The notes: a model not told the origin generated them from the letters alone. Positions 6,733 to 15,565 are shown, numbered from the stretch's first letter. The stretch is 64,000 nucleotides of DNA from Bacillus sp. EAC (GCF_002156875.1 NZ_NCSY01000013.1:1-64000); one strand, 5' to 3'. Made by a program: numbers and translations.

Positions 6733-7608
6733 ATGAAAATGATTAGCATTACTTTTGAAAAACTTTTTCAATTACTCTTAACAATTGTCATGATTGGCTT
6801 AATCGTTGCATTCTCAGTTTCCTTACAAGTACCTAGAAGTGAGCTGTTTCATACATTTTGGGATCAAATTCAGCTATATCTCGGTAGTTTATTTTACATA
6901 AACACGATTACGATTCAAGATAATCAAGCACAGTTTGATCTATTAACAAACCTAATACAAGAACCATATGTTTATTCCTTAATCATACTAGCTGCTTCGT
7001 TTTTAACATCATTGATGGTTGCCCTCATCCTTTCATTTGGCTTGTTTTTATTACCAATAAGAATCCGAAAAATTGTACAAGAATGCTTATATTTTCTACA
7101 AAGTATCCCAGATGTAATGTTTATCTTTGCAACCCAGTTAATTTTTATTTGGATTTATCATAAAACAGGTGTGATCATCCTTGACCCAATCGCTGGTTTT
7201 GACAAAGTTTATATTCTGCCAATCCTAGTCGTGTCTATCCTTCCAGGAATGATGTTATCACAAATGACTTTACTGGCAATTGAAGAGGAGAGACAAAAAA
7301 CATATGTGGAATATGCGATAACAAAAGGATTAACAATGAAATGGATTTTATTTAAGCAAATTTTTCGAAATGTATTAGTGACAGTTTTCTCCAATATTCA
7401 ATATTTGTTTTGGTTTTTGATTTCAAATTTACTCGTTTTAGAGTATTTATTTAATATGAATGGCTACTTTAAACTGTTATATCAACTTAAGGATACACCT
7501 GAAGCATTTTTTGTTTGTTTGGTCTTTTTGTTTATACCATTCTATCTTTTCGATGTTGTTTCTAAACTGCTCATTTTTAAATTAACAGGTGAGGAGCAAT
7601 TGATATGA
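6733..7608 (+). CDS. ABC transporter permease, DppB/OppB-like
   Basis: The 291-residue integral membrane protein has an N-terminal helix, an extracytoplasmic loop and four or five further helices with the BPD_transp_1 coupling region (EEERQKTYVEYAITKGLTMKWILFKQIFRN), as in peptide/nickel importers. ATG 6733 is the first in-frame ATG after the hairpin; the ribosome binding site is weak. It overlaps the next permease by 4 bases (ATGA), which implies coupled translation. No ATPase or binding protein gene is adjacent, so the partners must be encoded elsewhere or the pair is an orphan. Confidence 0.8.
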   Translation: MKMISITFEKLFQLLLTIVMIGLIVAFSVSLQVPRSELFHTFWDQIQLYLGSLFYINTITIQDNQAQFDLLTNLIQEPYVYSLIILAASFLTSLMVALILSFGLFLLPIRIRKIVQECLYFLQSIPDVMFIFATQLIFIWIYHKTGVIILDPIAGFDKVYILPILVVSILPGMMLSQMTLLAIEEERQKTYVEYAITKGLTMKWILFKQIFRNVLVTVFSNIQYLFWFLISNLLVLEYLFNMNGYFKLLYQLKDTPEAFFVCLVFLFIPFYLFDVVSKLLIFKLTGEEQLI

Positions 7609-8597
7609 AGAAGTATTTAAAGAACAGCTCCTTTCTGATTGGCTCTCTATTTATTTTATTATTATTGAGTTTTAGTTTCATCTACTCACTTTATCTTAAA
7701 GATATCATTCAACCACCACCTACTTTTCTATATAACCAAGAAGGAAGAGTAGTCGATACTTTTCCATTTCCACCAAGTTTACATTATTTGTTTGGAGTAG
7801 ACCGGCATGGAAGAGATGTCTTTTGGTCAGTGATCGATGGTGCAAAATATACTATTCTTTTTGCGATTTTAATTGGATTCTTTCGTGTACTATTTGGAAT
7901 GATTTTTGGAGTGATATACGGCGTCTATTTACAAAGATTTCGATTTCTTTTTCAAGCATTTGAACGAGCATTCCGATTTGTTCCAGCAGTTTTTCTAGTA
8001 TTCTTGTTTTTTAAAGTGAATTTTATAAATCCAACAAGTGATGGATTTACATTGTTAATTTCACAACTAATGTTAATAACGATTGTTGCACTACCACCTT
8101 TGACAAGTGTGGTTGGAAATGAAGTGAATTTTTATCAAAAAAATGAGTTCATCACCTCTTCTAGGATCATGGGAGGAAGTAAACTTTGGGTCATTCGTAA
8201 ACATATCATTCCGTTTTTACGATCAAGATTGCTCCTCATGTTTGTGCAACAAATTATCCAAGTCCTTCTGTTAATGGTTCATTTAGGAGTTTTTAGTTTG
8301 GTAATTGGAGGTAGTCAAATCGTTAATACAGGTGAAAGAGAAGTTACCGTTTCATTGTCAAATGAATGGTCGGGTTTGATTGGCTTATCATACGCTGAAT
8401 TAATGTTAGATAAATGGATCGTAATTGGGCCAAGTATCGGGTTTGTTTTGACAATACTCGCATTTACATTGATTAAAAAAGGAATCGAAAATCCAACAGT
8501 GAGATTAAAGGATACAAATTCGATTCGTAAACGTTTGTCGAAGAAAGCAATTCATGAATTAGTGATGGACTTTTCATTCGTCAACGAAAAGAGTTAA
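7605..8597 (+). CDS. ABC transporter permease, DppC/OppC-like
   Basis: The 330-residue membrane protein contains the typical N-terminal helix, the FGVDRHGRDVFWSVIDGAKYT motif that marks DppC-type subunits, and the coupling loop EFITSSRIMGGSKLWVIRKHIIP. It would pair with the upstream DppB-like subunit to form the transmembrane pore of a peptide- or metal-type importer. The ATG overlaps the previous stop. The end of the protein is unusually long and charged (NSIRKRLSKKAIHELVMDFSFVNEKS). Substrate unknown. Confidence 0.82.
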   Translation: MKKYLKNSSFLIGSLFILLLLSFSFIYSLYLKDIIQPPPTFLYNQEGRVVDTFPFPPSLHYLFGVDRHGRDVFWSVIDGAKYTILFAILIGFFRVLFGMIFGVIYGVYLQRFRFLFQAFERAFRFVPAVFLVFLFFKVNFINPTSDGFTLLISQLMLITIVALPPLTSVVGNEVNFYQKNEFITSSRIMGGSKLWVIRKHIIPFLRSRLLLMFVQQIIQVLLLMVHLGVFSLVIGGSQIVNTGEREVTVSLSNEWSGLIGLSYAELMLDKWIVIGPSIGFVLTILAFTLIKKGIENPTVRLKDTNSIRKRLSKKAIHELVMDFSFVNEKS

Positions 8598-8657
8598 AAA
8601 TTTAAAACGGCTCCTAGTATGTTTTTCTATAACCTAGAATTGGTAGAATCCTTTTTG

Positions 8658-8677
8658 AACTAACGCATGCTTTAGTT
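8658..8677 (+). repeat. Array junction 12: box A only
   Basis: AACTAACGCATGCTTTAGTT: palindromic-class centre GCATGC with one arm mismatch. No adjacent hairpin; about 100 bases with no recognisable feature follow. Confidence 0.82.
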
Positions 8678-8788
8678 ACATAATCAGAAGACATGAGGGT
8701 GTATATAGTATTGAAGTTATTTTAGATGTTAGCTCTAAAATAGAAACAATTTTAATCCTTACTCAAGAAGTAAAAATATATAAAAAAT

Positions 8789-8832
8789 AAAAGCCACTTA
8801 TACCTATTCAAATAAGTATGTGTGGCTTTTTA
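8789..8832 (-). terminator. Terminator of the chemoreceptor gene
   Basis: AAAGCCAC and GTGGCTTT arms flank a partly paired interior near 8790-8828, with A- and T-runs on both sides, so it can work in both directions. Confidence 0.7.
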
Positions 8833-8834
8833 TT

Positions 8835-10535
8835 TTAAATGCTAAAACCTTTAACTGTATCTTGTAATTCAACGGCCATTTTACTTAATACTTCTGCTGA
8901 AGCAGACATTTCTTCAATAGAGGCATTTTGTTGCTCGGCTGCTGCCGCTACAGTCTGTGATTGTCCAGATGCCTCCATAGAAATTGCAGAGTTCTTTTCA
9001 ACGATATGCATGATATTTAAGGAACTTGCATTGATTTCTTCAAAGATAGCAGAAACTTCTTGTGTTTGTGAAGATACCTCTTCAATCATTTTTACTATAT
9101 GAGTAAAGTTTTCTCCCGATTCACTTACAAGGTGAATACCATTTTTTATTTCTTCTGAACCTTCATCCATTGATGTGATTACTTTTTTTACTTCATTTTG
9201 AATTAAGATAACTAGTTCAGATATTTGTTTTGATGCAGTTCGTGATTGTTCTGCAAGTTTCTTTACTTCATCAGCAACAACAGCAAAACCTTTTCCTTGT
9301 TCACCGGCTCTTGCAGCCTCAATTGCAGCATTTAGTGCTAATAGATTCGTTTGTTCTGAGATTTCAGTAATGATTGTGACAATGTTTCCGATTTCGTTTG
9401 ATTTTTCACCTAGTCCATTAACAATAATCGAAGTATTGTTAACTGTGTCATTGATCATATTCATTTGTTCCACTGTTTTTACCAATACTTTATTTCCATG
9501 AATCGCTTTTTCAGTTGTTGAAAGTGAGTTTTCGGCTACTGTTTGAATAGAAGAGGCTGCTTGCTCCATACCCGAAGAAATTTCCTTTACTACGATATAT
9601 GCCTCTTTACTACTATTCTCTTGTTGTTCTGAGCCCTCAGCAATTCCAATGATTGAATCAGTAATTTGTTCAGATGCACGACTTGTTTCTTCTGCACTAG
9701 CCGATAGTTCTTCAGAAGTTGATGCTACTAATTGAGAGTTCTCAATTACTTTTACTATGATCTCTTTTAAATTTATCGTCATTGTATTAAAGTCTTTTGC
9801 CAACTCACCAATTTCATCTTTATTCTTAATCGTAACTGGTTCAAGAGAAAGATTTCCATTTGATACTTCCCTTACTTGATTAGTTAGAAGGGTAAGTGGA
9901 TTTTTTATATTTCTAATCATTACGATAGCAATTGTAATTAAAGCAATAATAGAAAAACTTACAATAATAATTGTTACATCGAGCACGCTCTTAAATTGTT
10001 TTTCAGAATCACTTGTAATTGTTTTTGCCTCTTTTTTATGCAACTTTACTAGGGCATCTAAGTCAGTTTGCATTAGATCAAACAATTTAATACCATCATA
10101 CGAAGTTAGGATAGCATTCTCTGTATCATAATTGTTACTTAATGTAAGAACCTCATTGTTTTTTTTAAGATAGTTTTGCCATTTGATTTTTAAAGAATTG
10201 AAATGTTCTCTTTCACTATTTGTAGTTAATAGTTTTTGATAATTAGAGAAAGTTGTATCTAATAATGAGACAGTATTATCTATACTCTGTTCATATTGTG
10301 TCTTATAAGGTTTGTCTTTCGAAATAATGTGATTTTGAGTTAGTGTCATAATATGTTCAGTAAAATAATTAATATCACCGATATCAGCAATTTTAGGCGA
10401 AACACTCTTACTTAAATTACTAGTATTATTATTTAATGAATAAGCACTATAAATTGAGAACCCACTTAAAGCGATTATGATTAATAATATTGATACAAAA
10501 GTCAGTATTAGTTTCTTTCCAATGGTCCAGTTCAT
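8835..10535 (-). CDS. Methyl-accepting chemotaxis protein
   Basis: The 566-residue receptor has an N-terminal membrane helix (about 10-32), an extracytoplasmic four-helix-bundle-type sensor, a second helix (about 188-212), a HAMP region ([28 protein letters not shown]) and a long signalling coiled coil. The highly conserved hairpin tip is present ([41 protein letters not shown]). It lacks a C-terminal CheR-binding pentapeptide. The start at 10535 follows AGAGAGG with 8-base spacing; a longer N-terminus to 10577 is less likely. It is one of two clear minus-strand genes in the array. Confidence 0.93.
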   Translation of the reverse strand: MNWTIGKKLILTFVSILLIIIALSGFSIYSAYSLNNNTSNLSKSVSPKIADIGDINYFTEHIMTLTQNHIISKDKPYKTQYEQSIDNTVSLLDTTFSNYQKLLTTNSEREHFNSLKIKWQNYLKKNNEVLTLSNNYDTENAILTSYDGIKLFDLMQTDLDALVKLHKKEAKTITSDSEKQFKSVLDVTIIIVSFSIIALITIAIVMIRNIKNPLTLLTNQVREVSNGNLSLEPVTIKNKDEIGELAKDFNTMTINLKEIIVKVIENSQLVASTSEELSASAEETSRASEQITDSIIGIAEGSEQQENSSKEAYIVVKEISSGMEQAASSIQTVAENSLSTTEKAIHGNKVLVKTVEQMNMINDTVNNTSIIVNGLGEKSNEIGNIVTIITEISEQTNLLALNAAIEAARAGEQGKGFAVVADEVKKLAEQSRTASKQISELVILIQNEVKKVITSMDEGSEEIKNGIHLVSESGENFTHIVKMIEEVSSQTQEVSAIFEEINASSLNIMHIVEKNSAISMEASGQSQTVAAAAEQQNASIEEMSASAEVLSKMAVELQDTVKGFSI

Positions 10536-10820
10536 AAAAAAATCCTCTCTTTTAAAAAAAGTAAAATTGTAATACATAGAATAATATCGACCGATGTGTC
10601 GAAGGTTTGAAGATAATGTCGAAAATTGTAAGGAATAAGTGTTGATAAGTTATTTTCACGGATAGATAATTGATTGTGTTTTATAACAATCTTAAGATAA
10701 ATATAGAAGTTAGAGGATGGAACAGGCGGTCATCGCTCTCGTTGGAGATGTGGGAGTGTCAACATCGCTTCATTTGTTTTAAGTTGCTCTCGTGGGTACC
10801 TTATATAATAGAACTTATGT
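10536..10820. other. Intergenic stretch with decayed GC-rich repeat
   Basis: This is the promoter side of the minus-strand receptor. From about 10720 to 10800 a patch of higher GC (GGCGGTCATCGCTCTCG ... GTGGGAGTGTCAAC) vaguely resembles the GC-rich repeats at 51.2 and 63.0 kb. No gene seen. Confidence 0.35.
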
Positions 10821-10899
10821 CACTAACTGGCGCGTTAGTTGGATAACATGATCGACTATTTAGTCGATTTTTTTATTGTGCTAACGCTATAATAAAAGG
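10821..10899 (+). repeat. Array junction 13: box A, hairpin, box B
   Basis: Box A 10821-10840 (CACTAACTGGCGCGTTAGTT); hairpin ATCGACTATTTAGTCGAT (10851-10868) with T-run; degenerate box B (GTGCTAACGCTATAATAAAAGG). Confidence 0.86.
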
Positions 10900-10946
10900 G
10901 ATATATTGCTTTAGGAAAGTGACTTGTTTTATTGGTGGTGATTTAA

Positions 10947-11108
10947 ATGGTGAAATTTTTGGGAATGATATTTGGTTTAACCGCTTTAGTTTTAAGTATT
11001 TTTGGCTTTATAACTAATAAGACGATATTAATGCCTTATATGATCTTTTTCTTAGGAGCAATGTTATTGGTGCTGGGTATATCAGAATTTCAATTAAAAC
11101 GAAAATGA
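10947..11108 (+). CDS. 53-residue two-helix membrane protein, YczI/DUF3953-like
   Basis: ATG 10947 to TGA 11106-11108, with the modest ribosome binding site TGGTGGTGA. Two membrane helices (about residues 3-21 and 29-47) and the C-terminal ISEFQLKRK recall the DUF3953 family represented by Bacillus YczI. Function unknown. It is the only gene between junctions 13 and 14. Confidence 0.6.
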   Translation: MVKFLGMIFGLTALVLSIFGFITNKTILMPYMIFFLGAMLLVLGISEFQLKRK

Positions 11109-11174
11109 ACTGGTTATATTATTTTTATTGTATCTCTGTTTGTATTCTTTGAATTAATACAAGGATTCTTATTG

Positions 11175-11258
11175 AACTAACTGGCGCGCTAGTTGAACAA
11201 CGATGGACTACTTTGGTAGTCCATTTTTTTGGGCATTATACTGTAATTAGAAATGTGA
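11175..11258 (+). repeat. Array junction 14: box A, hairpin, decayed box B
   Basis: Box A 11175-11194 (right arm GCTAGTT); hairpin TGGACTAC-TTTG-GTAGTCCA (11204-11223) with seven Ts; box B remnant ACTGTAATTAGAAATG. Confidence 0.85.
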
Positions 11259-11354
11259 GATGTTCTAACAAATGTTTAACAAAATATCACCCTTATAGGT
11301 AATTCAATACAAATAATTGAATTATATATTTGTAAAGATTTGGGTGGTAAATAA

Positions 11355-11399
11355 ATGACGAAGATGAAAGTTCAGGTTAAACAAGAAAATCTTCTTTAA
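11355..11399 (+). CDS. Possible 14-residue peptide (MTKMKVQVKQENLL)
   Basis: A very short frame follows GGGTGG at 7-base spacing. Its MKVQVK stretch resembles the start of the RiPP precursor peptide at 28072 (KIQVKK). No modification enzyme lies next to it. It could be a decayed leader, a regulatory leader peptide for the gene at 11513, or chance. Confidence 0.25.
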   Translation: MTKMKVQVKQENLL

Positions 11400-11512
11400 A
11401 AATATATTTCTTAAACTGCTCCTATTTCCGTTTATCCACGTCGGAAATATCTATATACATAGAAGTATTTATTGCTGTTATATTGTTATTAAGATAAAAG
11501 GAGTACGAAATT

Positions 11513-12253
11513 ATGTTTAATTTATTAAAGAAATATAGAAAAATTGTTTTGATTATATCACTTACAGTTTTATCATGTTTTACATATTACTTTGCTTTTA
11601 TATTAATTGATCAAAAATTTTCAATATATAACTTTGCAATATCAAAACAAGAGAATCCGCAATATTTTAATAATAAGTATTATGAACTTGGATTAAATCG
11701 TGGGGGTTATAGTAACCAGAAATATAGCTTTCTTTCTGAAATAATTCTTGAAAAAAATGAAATTATTGAAATTGAGCATGGTGTTCAAGTTAGTAAAAAC
11801 GACATTAAAAAAATACCAGAGTTAAAAGGGTATAATTATATATTCTCTGGAATAGAGATTGAGAATGGTAAAAATATGGATAAAATCAGTATTCGAAATT
11901 ATTATAAAAATAAAGAACTAGAATCATTTGGAACTTATGTTTTTCAATATGAAAAAGATGAGGAAGGTCTAACTTTATATAATAAACCAAAAGTTAAAAA
12001 TATTAGTGAACATCCAGACCAAATAAAAGAAAAAGGTCACTTTTTATATGTGAAAATTTATAAATTTCCAACAAATGTGCAACATTTCAAATGGATTAAA
12101 AATAAACAATCTTGGTTCAAAAATGAAATAACACAAAAAATAGATATTAATTATAAAGATGCTAATGGCAAATCTAGGAGTGAAGAGTTTACCTTCCAAC
12201 TTCATTGGATAAGATGGATGATATTTTTGGATCGATTCTTCTTTTCACAATAA
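11513..12253 (+). CDS. Membrane-anchored protein, unknown function
   Basis: The 246-residue product starts at ATG 11513 behind AAAAGGAG. One N-terminal helix (about residues 11-33) is followed by a polar, Lys/Tyr-rich domain that should lie outside the cell, since the N-terminus is basic. The end (RWMIFLDRFFFSQ) has a short aromatic hydrophobic patch. There is no lipobox. The region is very AT-rich and I recognise no family. Single-gene unit between junctions 14 and 15. Confidence 0.62.
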   Translation: MFNLLKKYRKIVLIISLTVLSCFTYYFAFILIDQKFSIYNFAISKQENPQYFNNKYYELGLNRGGYSNQKYSFLSEIILEKNEIIEIEHGVQVSKNDIKKIPELKGYNYIFSGIEIENGKNMDKISIRNYYKNKELESFGTYVFQYEKDEEGLTLYNKPKVKNISEHPDQIKEKGHFLYVKIYKFPTNVQHFKWIKNKQSWFKNEITQKIDINYKDANGKSRSEEFTFQLHWIRWMIFLDRFFFSQ

Positions 12254-12265
12254 CAATTCTTATGT

Positions 12266-12345
12266 AACTATCTGGCGCTTTAGTTGGATAACACCAATGG
12301 CTGTTATTGCGCCTTTTTTGCTCTAAATGTCAGGATAGTTTTTAG
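12266..12345 (+). repeat. Array junction 15: degenerate box A, weak hairpin, box B
   Basis: Box A 12266-12285 (AACTATCTGGCGCTTTAGTT). A weak GGC/GCC hairpin with T-run lies near 12299-12317. Box B remnant AATGTCAGGATAGTTT. Confidence 0.7.
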
Positions 12346-12607
12346 AGTGATGAATAAATAGGATAATTTGCTTTGGATATTTGAATACTTTAATTTATTT
12401 TTTTCCTTTTTATTAGTTTTTCCTGTGAGATTACCTTTGTATATTGTAACAAGAATGGGGTCGGGGGATCTTACCCTTGAAGCCTTGCTTTTTGGACATT
12501 GATTAATCACTTTCTTTCCTTGAGAATGTAATTATCATTTCTAAAAGCGAGGTTTTTTAACGTAAAAAGTTGTGAAAAATCATATCTTTAATAAAGGGGG
12601 TTTTTCT
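12346..12607. other. Gene-less stretch before cwlJ
   Basis: No supported gene. It contains a short, more GC-rich patch near 12450-12500 and the 5' region of the cortex hydrolase gene. A minus-strand frame here has no ribosome binding site or recognisable domain. Confidence 0.4.
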
Positions 12608-13063
12608 ATGACTCGAATAAAATATAATCTAAGTGATGTTGAATTATTGGCAAGATTAATCCGAACCGAAGCGGAAGCGGAAGGACAAAGGGGGATGTTA
12701 TCTGTTGGTGCTGTCGTGATAAATCGAGCCTTGGTCAAGTGTTCAGATTTCAAAAATGTTGATACAATTCGAGAGGTCATTTATCAATATCATGGGAGCG
12801 ACGCTTCCTTCGACGCGATTCAATCGCCATCTTTTTATCAAAGAGCAACCGAGCCTCATTTGAAGCTTGCTAGACAATGTTTACAGAATTGGAGACTATA
12901 TCCTGCTGTGTATTCTTTGTGGTATTTCAATCCATCGGGTGCTGGAGTTCAAAATACCAAGTGTCCGCCTACATGGTATGGTCAGCCTTATGCGGGAGTT
13001 TGGAAGAATCATTGCTTTTATGAGCCGACTGGGGCGGAATGTGCAGAAATTTACAAAATATAA
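12608..13063 (+). CDS. cwlJ: Spore cortex cell-wall hydrolase CwlJ
   Basis: The 151-residue protein belongs to the SleB/CwlJ Hydrolase_2 family, which degrades the muramic-lactam cortex peptidoglycan during germination. Family signatures are visible: LLARLIRTEAEAEGQRGMLSVGAVVINR with the catalytic Glu, then CSDFKNVDTIREVIYQ, SLWYFNPSGAG and HCFYEPT near the end. Length and lack of signal peptide fit CwlJ rather than SleB. ATG 12608 follows AAAGGGGG; the frame also opens upstream without a site. CwlJ is normally placed in the spore coat by partner GerQ, which is not in this window. Confidence 0.88.
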   Translation: MTRIKYNLSDVELLARLIRTEAEAEGQRGMLSVGAVVINRALVKCSDFKNVDTIREVIYQYHGSDASFDAIQSPSFYQRATEPHLKLARQCLQNWRLYPAVYSLWYFNPSGAGVQNTKCPPTWYGQPYAGVWKNHCFYEPTGAECAEIYKI

Positions 13064-13087
13064 AATAAAAAAAGAGCCGAAAATGAA

Positions 13088-13175
13088 GTGGACCCAAAAA
13101 GTTAGACAAATAGATTTATGCAGCCACTATTACAATCATGAGCGTATTAAGATAAAACTAAAAGGATTTCTTTTT
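13088..13175 (+). mobile_element. IS3-family transposase remnant and end fragment
   Basis: The text TGGACCCAAAAAGTTAGACA (about 13090-13109) resembles an IS3/IS150-group terminal repeat. Next to it, one frame reads YYNHERIKIKLKG, which matches the C-terminal signature of IS3-type OrfB transposases (YNxxRIKxKLKG). Everything between is missing, so this is a deleted relic after cwlJ. Confidence 0.6.
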
Positions 13176-13250
13176 TGGATTAGGTACGTATTTCTCTAGA
13201 GAATTGAAAAGATGGTGGGTTAAATAAATAGAGTTATAATTTTACTAATT

Positions 13251-13336
13251 GACTAACTGGCGCATTAGTTGAACAACAAGAGTTGCCGATGGCAGCTTTT
13301 TTTTTGTTGTATTAACTGACAGTATAGTTGTAAAAG
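13251..13336 (+). repeat. Array junction 16: box A, hairpin, box B
   Basis: Box A 13251-13270 (GACTAACTGGCGCATTAGTT); hairpin AGTTGCC-GAT-GGCAGCT with nine Ts (13281-13306); box B ATTAACTGACAGTATAGTTG. Confidence 0.87.
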
Positions 13337-13389
13337 AAATTAAAGTTTATAATTGAAAACGATGATAAAAAAATATAAGGATTTGATGC

Positions 13390-13791
13390 ATGAAGGAAGG
13401 CTTTTTTAGTTTATATATAAGAGATGAACAGTTAGATTTTGACTACATTACAGCAAACTTGAATATAATGCCTACTGACATTAAGAAAAAAGGTAGTTTC
13501 ATTGGTTCTTCAAGAAAAATGAAAGATGATTTATGGTCTTATGAAGTTGACTATGATGGTTATGAACATTTATATGAGGTATTAGAAGATTTTTTATTAA
13601 AGCTGTTAAAATCTAAGGATTTTATTCGGGAACTTTCTAACATTCATAATGTATATATTTTCTTTAGTGCTCGTTCAAACTTGGGACAAATGGGATTTGA
13701 ACTTACCCCTAAAGTACTACATTTGTTAGGAGAATTGAAAATAAGATTTGAAGTTCATATCTTATCTTTTGGGGAAGTAGAAAGCGAATAA
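13390..13791 (+). CDS. DUF4279-like cytosolic protein
   Basis: The 133-residue product starts at ATG 13390. Features in the order LNIMPTDIKKKGSFIG, DDLWSYEVDYDGY, then LLKSKDFIRELSNIHNVYIFFSARSNLGQMGFELTPKVL fit the DUF4279 pattern of small Bacillus and phage-associated proteins, sometimes found as immunity-like genes. No signal peptide. The ribosome binding site is weak (AAGGATTTG). Family assignment is from remembered pattern only. Confidence 0.6.
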   Translation: MKEGFFSLYIRDEQLDFDYITANLNIMPTDIKKKGSFIGSSRKMKDDLWSYEVDYDGYEHLYEVLEDFLLKLLKSKDFIRELSNIHNVYIFFSARSNLGQMGFELTPKVLHLLGELKIRFEVHILSFGEVESE

Positions 13792-13800
13792 TTCCTTATG

Positions 13801-13880
13801 TAACGAACAAACGAGTTTGTCGAAGAACATTCGAGTTGCTAAAGCAATTGACTTCAATAGATTGTTCGACCAAATGCGAC
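13801..13880 (+). repeat. Array junction 17: strongly diverged box A and hairpin
   Basis: AACGAACAAACGAGTTTGTCGAAGAAC keeps the left arm/right arm/GAAGAAC plan with many changes. A short GTTGCT/AGCAAT hairpin follows without a T-run. Recognised mainly by its position between two genes. Confidence 0.4.
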
Positions 13881-13915
13881 TCCGTAAAAGGATAGATTAG
13901 GATAGAGGTTTATTA

Positions 13916-14344
13916 ATGAAAAAAAGATTAAAGAAAAAACTGAAGACGTCAATAGTTTATACATACAATGTTTTACAAGACATAATAGAGCTTAAGAAGA
14001 GAAATAAACGGAAAGAAAAAGGAAAAAAAACTTTTGTCCTTTATTATGAGTTTCTGCCGATAGAAAAGGGGGACTATAAAAACTTGTGTAATGATGAAAT
14101 GATAGGTGGTAACGAGTACGCATATGCTTCACATTGGTTAGTTGCGTTACTCTTTACTAAAACTCCTCGAATTTTGATATTTCCAACTGCGTTTGACGGT
14201 AGTAGTCATACACCTTCACCTATTTTAATTACACTTTTTAATAGAGAATCACAAGAAAGTGATGAAGAGCTTTTAGATCAGGCAAAAATAAAATTTGATC
14301 AGAAAATTATAGATATAAAGAATGATGTTTTTTGGGAAACGTAA
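13916..14344 (+). CDS. Hypothetical protein with strongly basic N-terminus
   Basis: The 142-residue product starts at ATG 13916; a weak GATAGAGG site precedes it. The first 45 residues are highly basic and probably helical (MKKRLKKKLKT ... KRNKRKEKGKK). The rest is a mixed globular domain with FVLYYEFLPIEKG and ASHWLVALLFTKTPRILIFPTAF. No family recognised. The basic N-terminus could bind nucleic acid or phospholipid head groups; that is conjecture. Confidence 0.55.
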   Translation: MKKRLKKKLKTSIVYTYNVLQDIIELKKRNKRKEKGKKTFVLYYEFLPIEKGDYKNLCNDEMIGGNEYAYASHWLVALLFTKTPRILIFPTAFDGSSHTPSPILITLFNRESQESDEELLDQAKIKFDQKIIDIKNDVFWET

Positions 14345-14357
14345 TAACTTTAAAATA

Positions 14358-14376
14358 TTCAACTGGCGCTTTAGTT
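14358..14376 (+). repeat. Array junction 18: box A with eroded left arm
   Basis: TTCAACTGGCGCTTTAGTT lacks four bases of the left arm compared with consensus. No hairpin. Confidence 0.65.
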
Positions 14377-14407
14377 ACTGTTAAACTTATAAGTGATGGG
14401 GGATTAG

Positions 14408-14746
14408 ATGGTAGGTATTACATTTGTACTTGCAAAAACTAAAAAAAGAAAAGACATGTTGGATACATATGTGACATTTGAAGAACGGTTACATGTCCGT
14501 TTACGTAATAAGGAACGAAATAATACTAATCTAAGTTTACTTATTAATTTAGATCCATATGGAGATAAGCTTTTCAAAGAATTCCAAATTAAAGACTTAC
14601 ATACAATCTGTGAAGTTATTTTAGACAAATACCAAGATGAGAATAACGATTTGGAAGAAAAAATAAGAGAATTTGCGACAAACTTAAAAATGATGTGCAT
14701 AGAAGCTATAGACCAAAGGTATGTTATTTGGGCACTTGGCGATTAA
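14408..14746 (+). CDS. Hypothetical cytosolic protein
   Basis: The 112-residue product starts at ATG 14408 behind GATGGGGGA. It is helical and charged (KKRKDMLDTYVTFEERLHVRLRNKERNN; LEEKIREFATNLKMMCIEAIDQ), without signal peptide or membrane segment. The ending YVIWALGD is compact. I recognise no family; size and content fit small immunity-like or regulatory proteins in arrays. Single-gene unit. Confidence 0.55.
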   Translation: MVGITFVLAKTKKRKDMLDTYVTFEERLHVRLRNKERNNTNLSLLINLDPYGDKLFKEFQIKDLHTICEVILDKYQDENNDLEEKIREFATNLKMMCIEAIDQRYVIWALGD

Positions 14747-14778
14747 CAAAATAATTTAGATGGTTTATTTTCTTATTA

Positions 14779-14798
14779 AACTAACTGGCGCGTTAGTT
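14779..14798 (+). repeat. Array junction 19: box A
   Basis: Consensus AACTAACTGGCGCGTTAGTT. A hairpin remnant (GGTTGTGACTGGCAATG) follows but has lost its T-run. Confidence 0.82.
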
Positions 14799-14935
14799 AC
14801 ATAAGGTTGTGACTGGCAATGAAAAAGGAACTTATCAGTTGTATTACGGAATGGTTAATTTTGTGATAGAACAATTCAAGTTTTTACCTCGCATGGTAGA
14901 ATGTTGACATTCGCAGTATTGGGAGAGTGGTTAGA

Positions 14936-15529
14936 TTGAATAATTTTCAAGGCAATTCACGTGCAACGTCCAGAACAAGAAGAAAAAAAGCCAAACTCAT
15001 TTTAAGCGGATCTATTGTAATCGTAATTGTACTTATTGCGATTGTATCGATTTCGATTCTTTCGTCGAATGATAACAAGGCTGCATCCAAAAAAGATGCT
15101 CAAGCCTCATCCAAAAAAAAATCGGTTCACAGTATAAAGAAGGATGAGACAGCTGTTAAAGAGACTTCAATAAACATTCAAATAATTGAGGACTCATCGT
15201 CCCAAGATCAAACGAATGTTAATACGTTGGATAACTCGCAGTCAAATTCAACAATAGCTTCGGAAACACCGGAACAAACAGGTGTGCTTCATAATACAAG
15301 CTATGATTCAAGTTCTCAAGATTGGCAGGAGATGCTGCAGACAATCTCTTCTGCTACTGGAATAGATCAAAGCTATATGACTGTTTGGTTTTTAGGGAGC
15401 GACAAAAGCAACCCAGGCGGCTCAGTAGGGACAGTATCAGCAAAAGCAAAAGGTTCACAAAAATATCGTGTGTATCTCCAATGGGATGGCTCAAGATATA
15501 TAGCAACAAAAGTTGAACCTGCTACATAA
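14936..15529 (+). CDS. yrrS: YrrS-like DUF1510 membrane protein
   Basis: The 197-residue product has a basic N-terminus (SRTRRKKAKL), one membrane helix (about 23-43), a low-complexity Ser/Lys linker, and a C-terminal DUF1510 domain with ATGIDQSYMTVWFLG, GGSVGTVSAKAKGSQKYRVYLQWDG. In Bacillus, yrrS lies in the greA-yrrS-pbpI (yrrR) neighbourhood, but here it stands alone in an array unit. TTG 14936 is chosen because the GTG at 14927 overlaps the ribosome binding site GGGAG. A terminator (GGCTGTCGA/TCGACAGCC, about 15567-15591) follows. Confidence 0.75.
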   Translation: MNNFQGNSRATSRTRRKKAKLILSGSIVIVIVLIAIVSISILSSNDNKAASKKDAQASSKKKSVHSIKKDETAVKETSINIQIIEDSSSQDQTNVNTLDNSQSNSTIASETPEQTGVLHNTSYDSSSQDWQEMLQTISSATGIDQSYMTVWFLGSDKSNPGGSVGTVSAKAKGSQKYRVYLQWDGSRYIATKVEPAT

Positions 15530-15565
15530 AAAGGTAAAATAGGATGTATCTAAGGGACATCAACA

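Noticed and set aside
9000-9102. Plus-strand frame within the chemoreceptor gene
   Set aside because: Shadow of the conserved signalling domain on the other strand.
12304-12510. Minus-strand 68-residue frame
   Set aside because: No ribosome binding site, no domain, overlaps box B region of junction 15.
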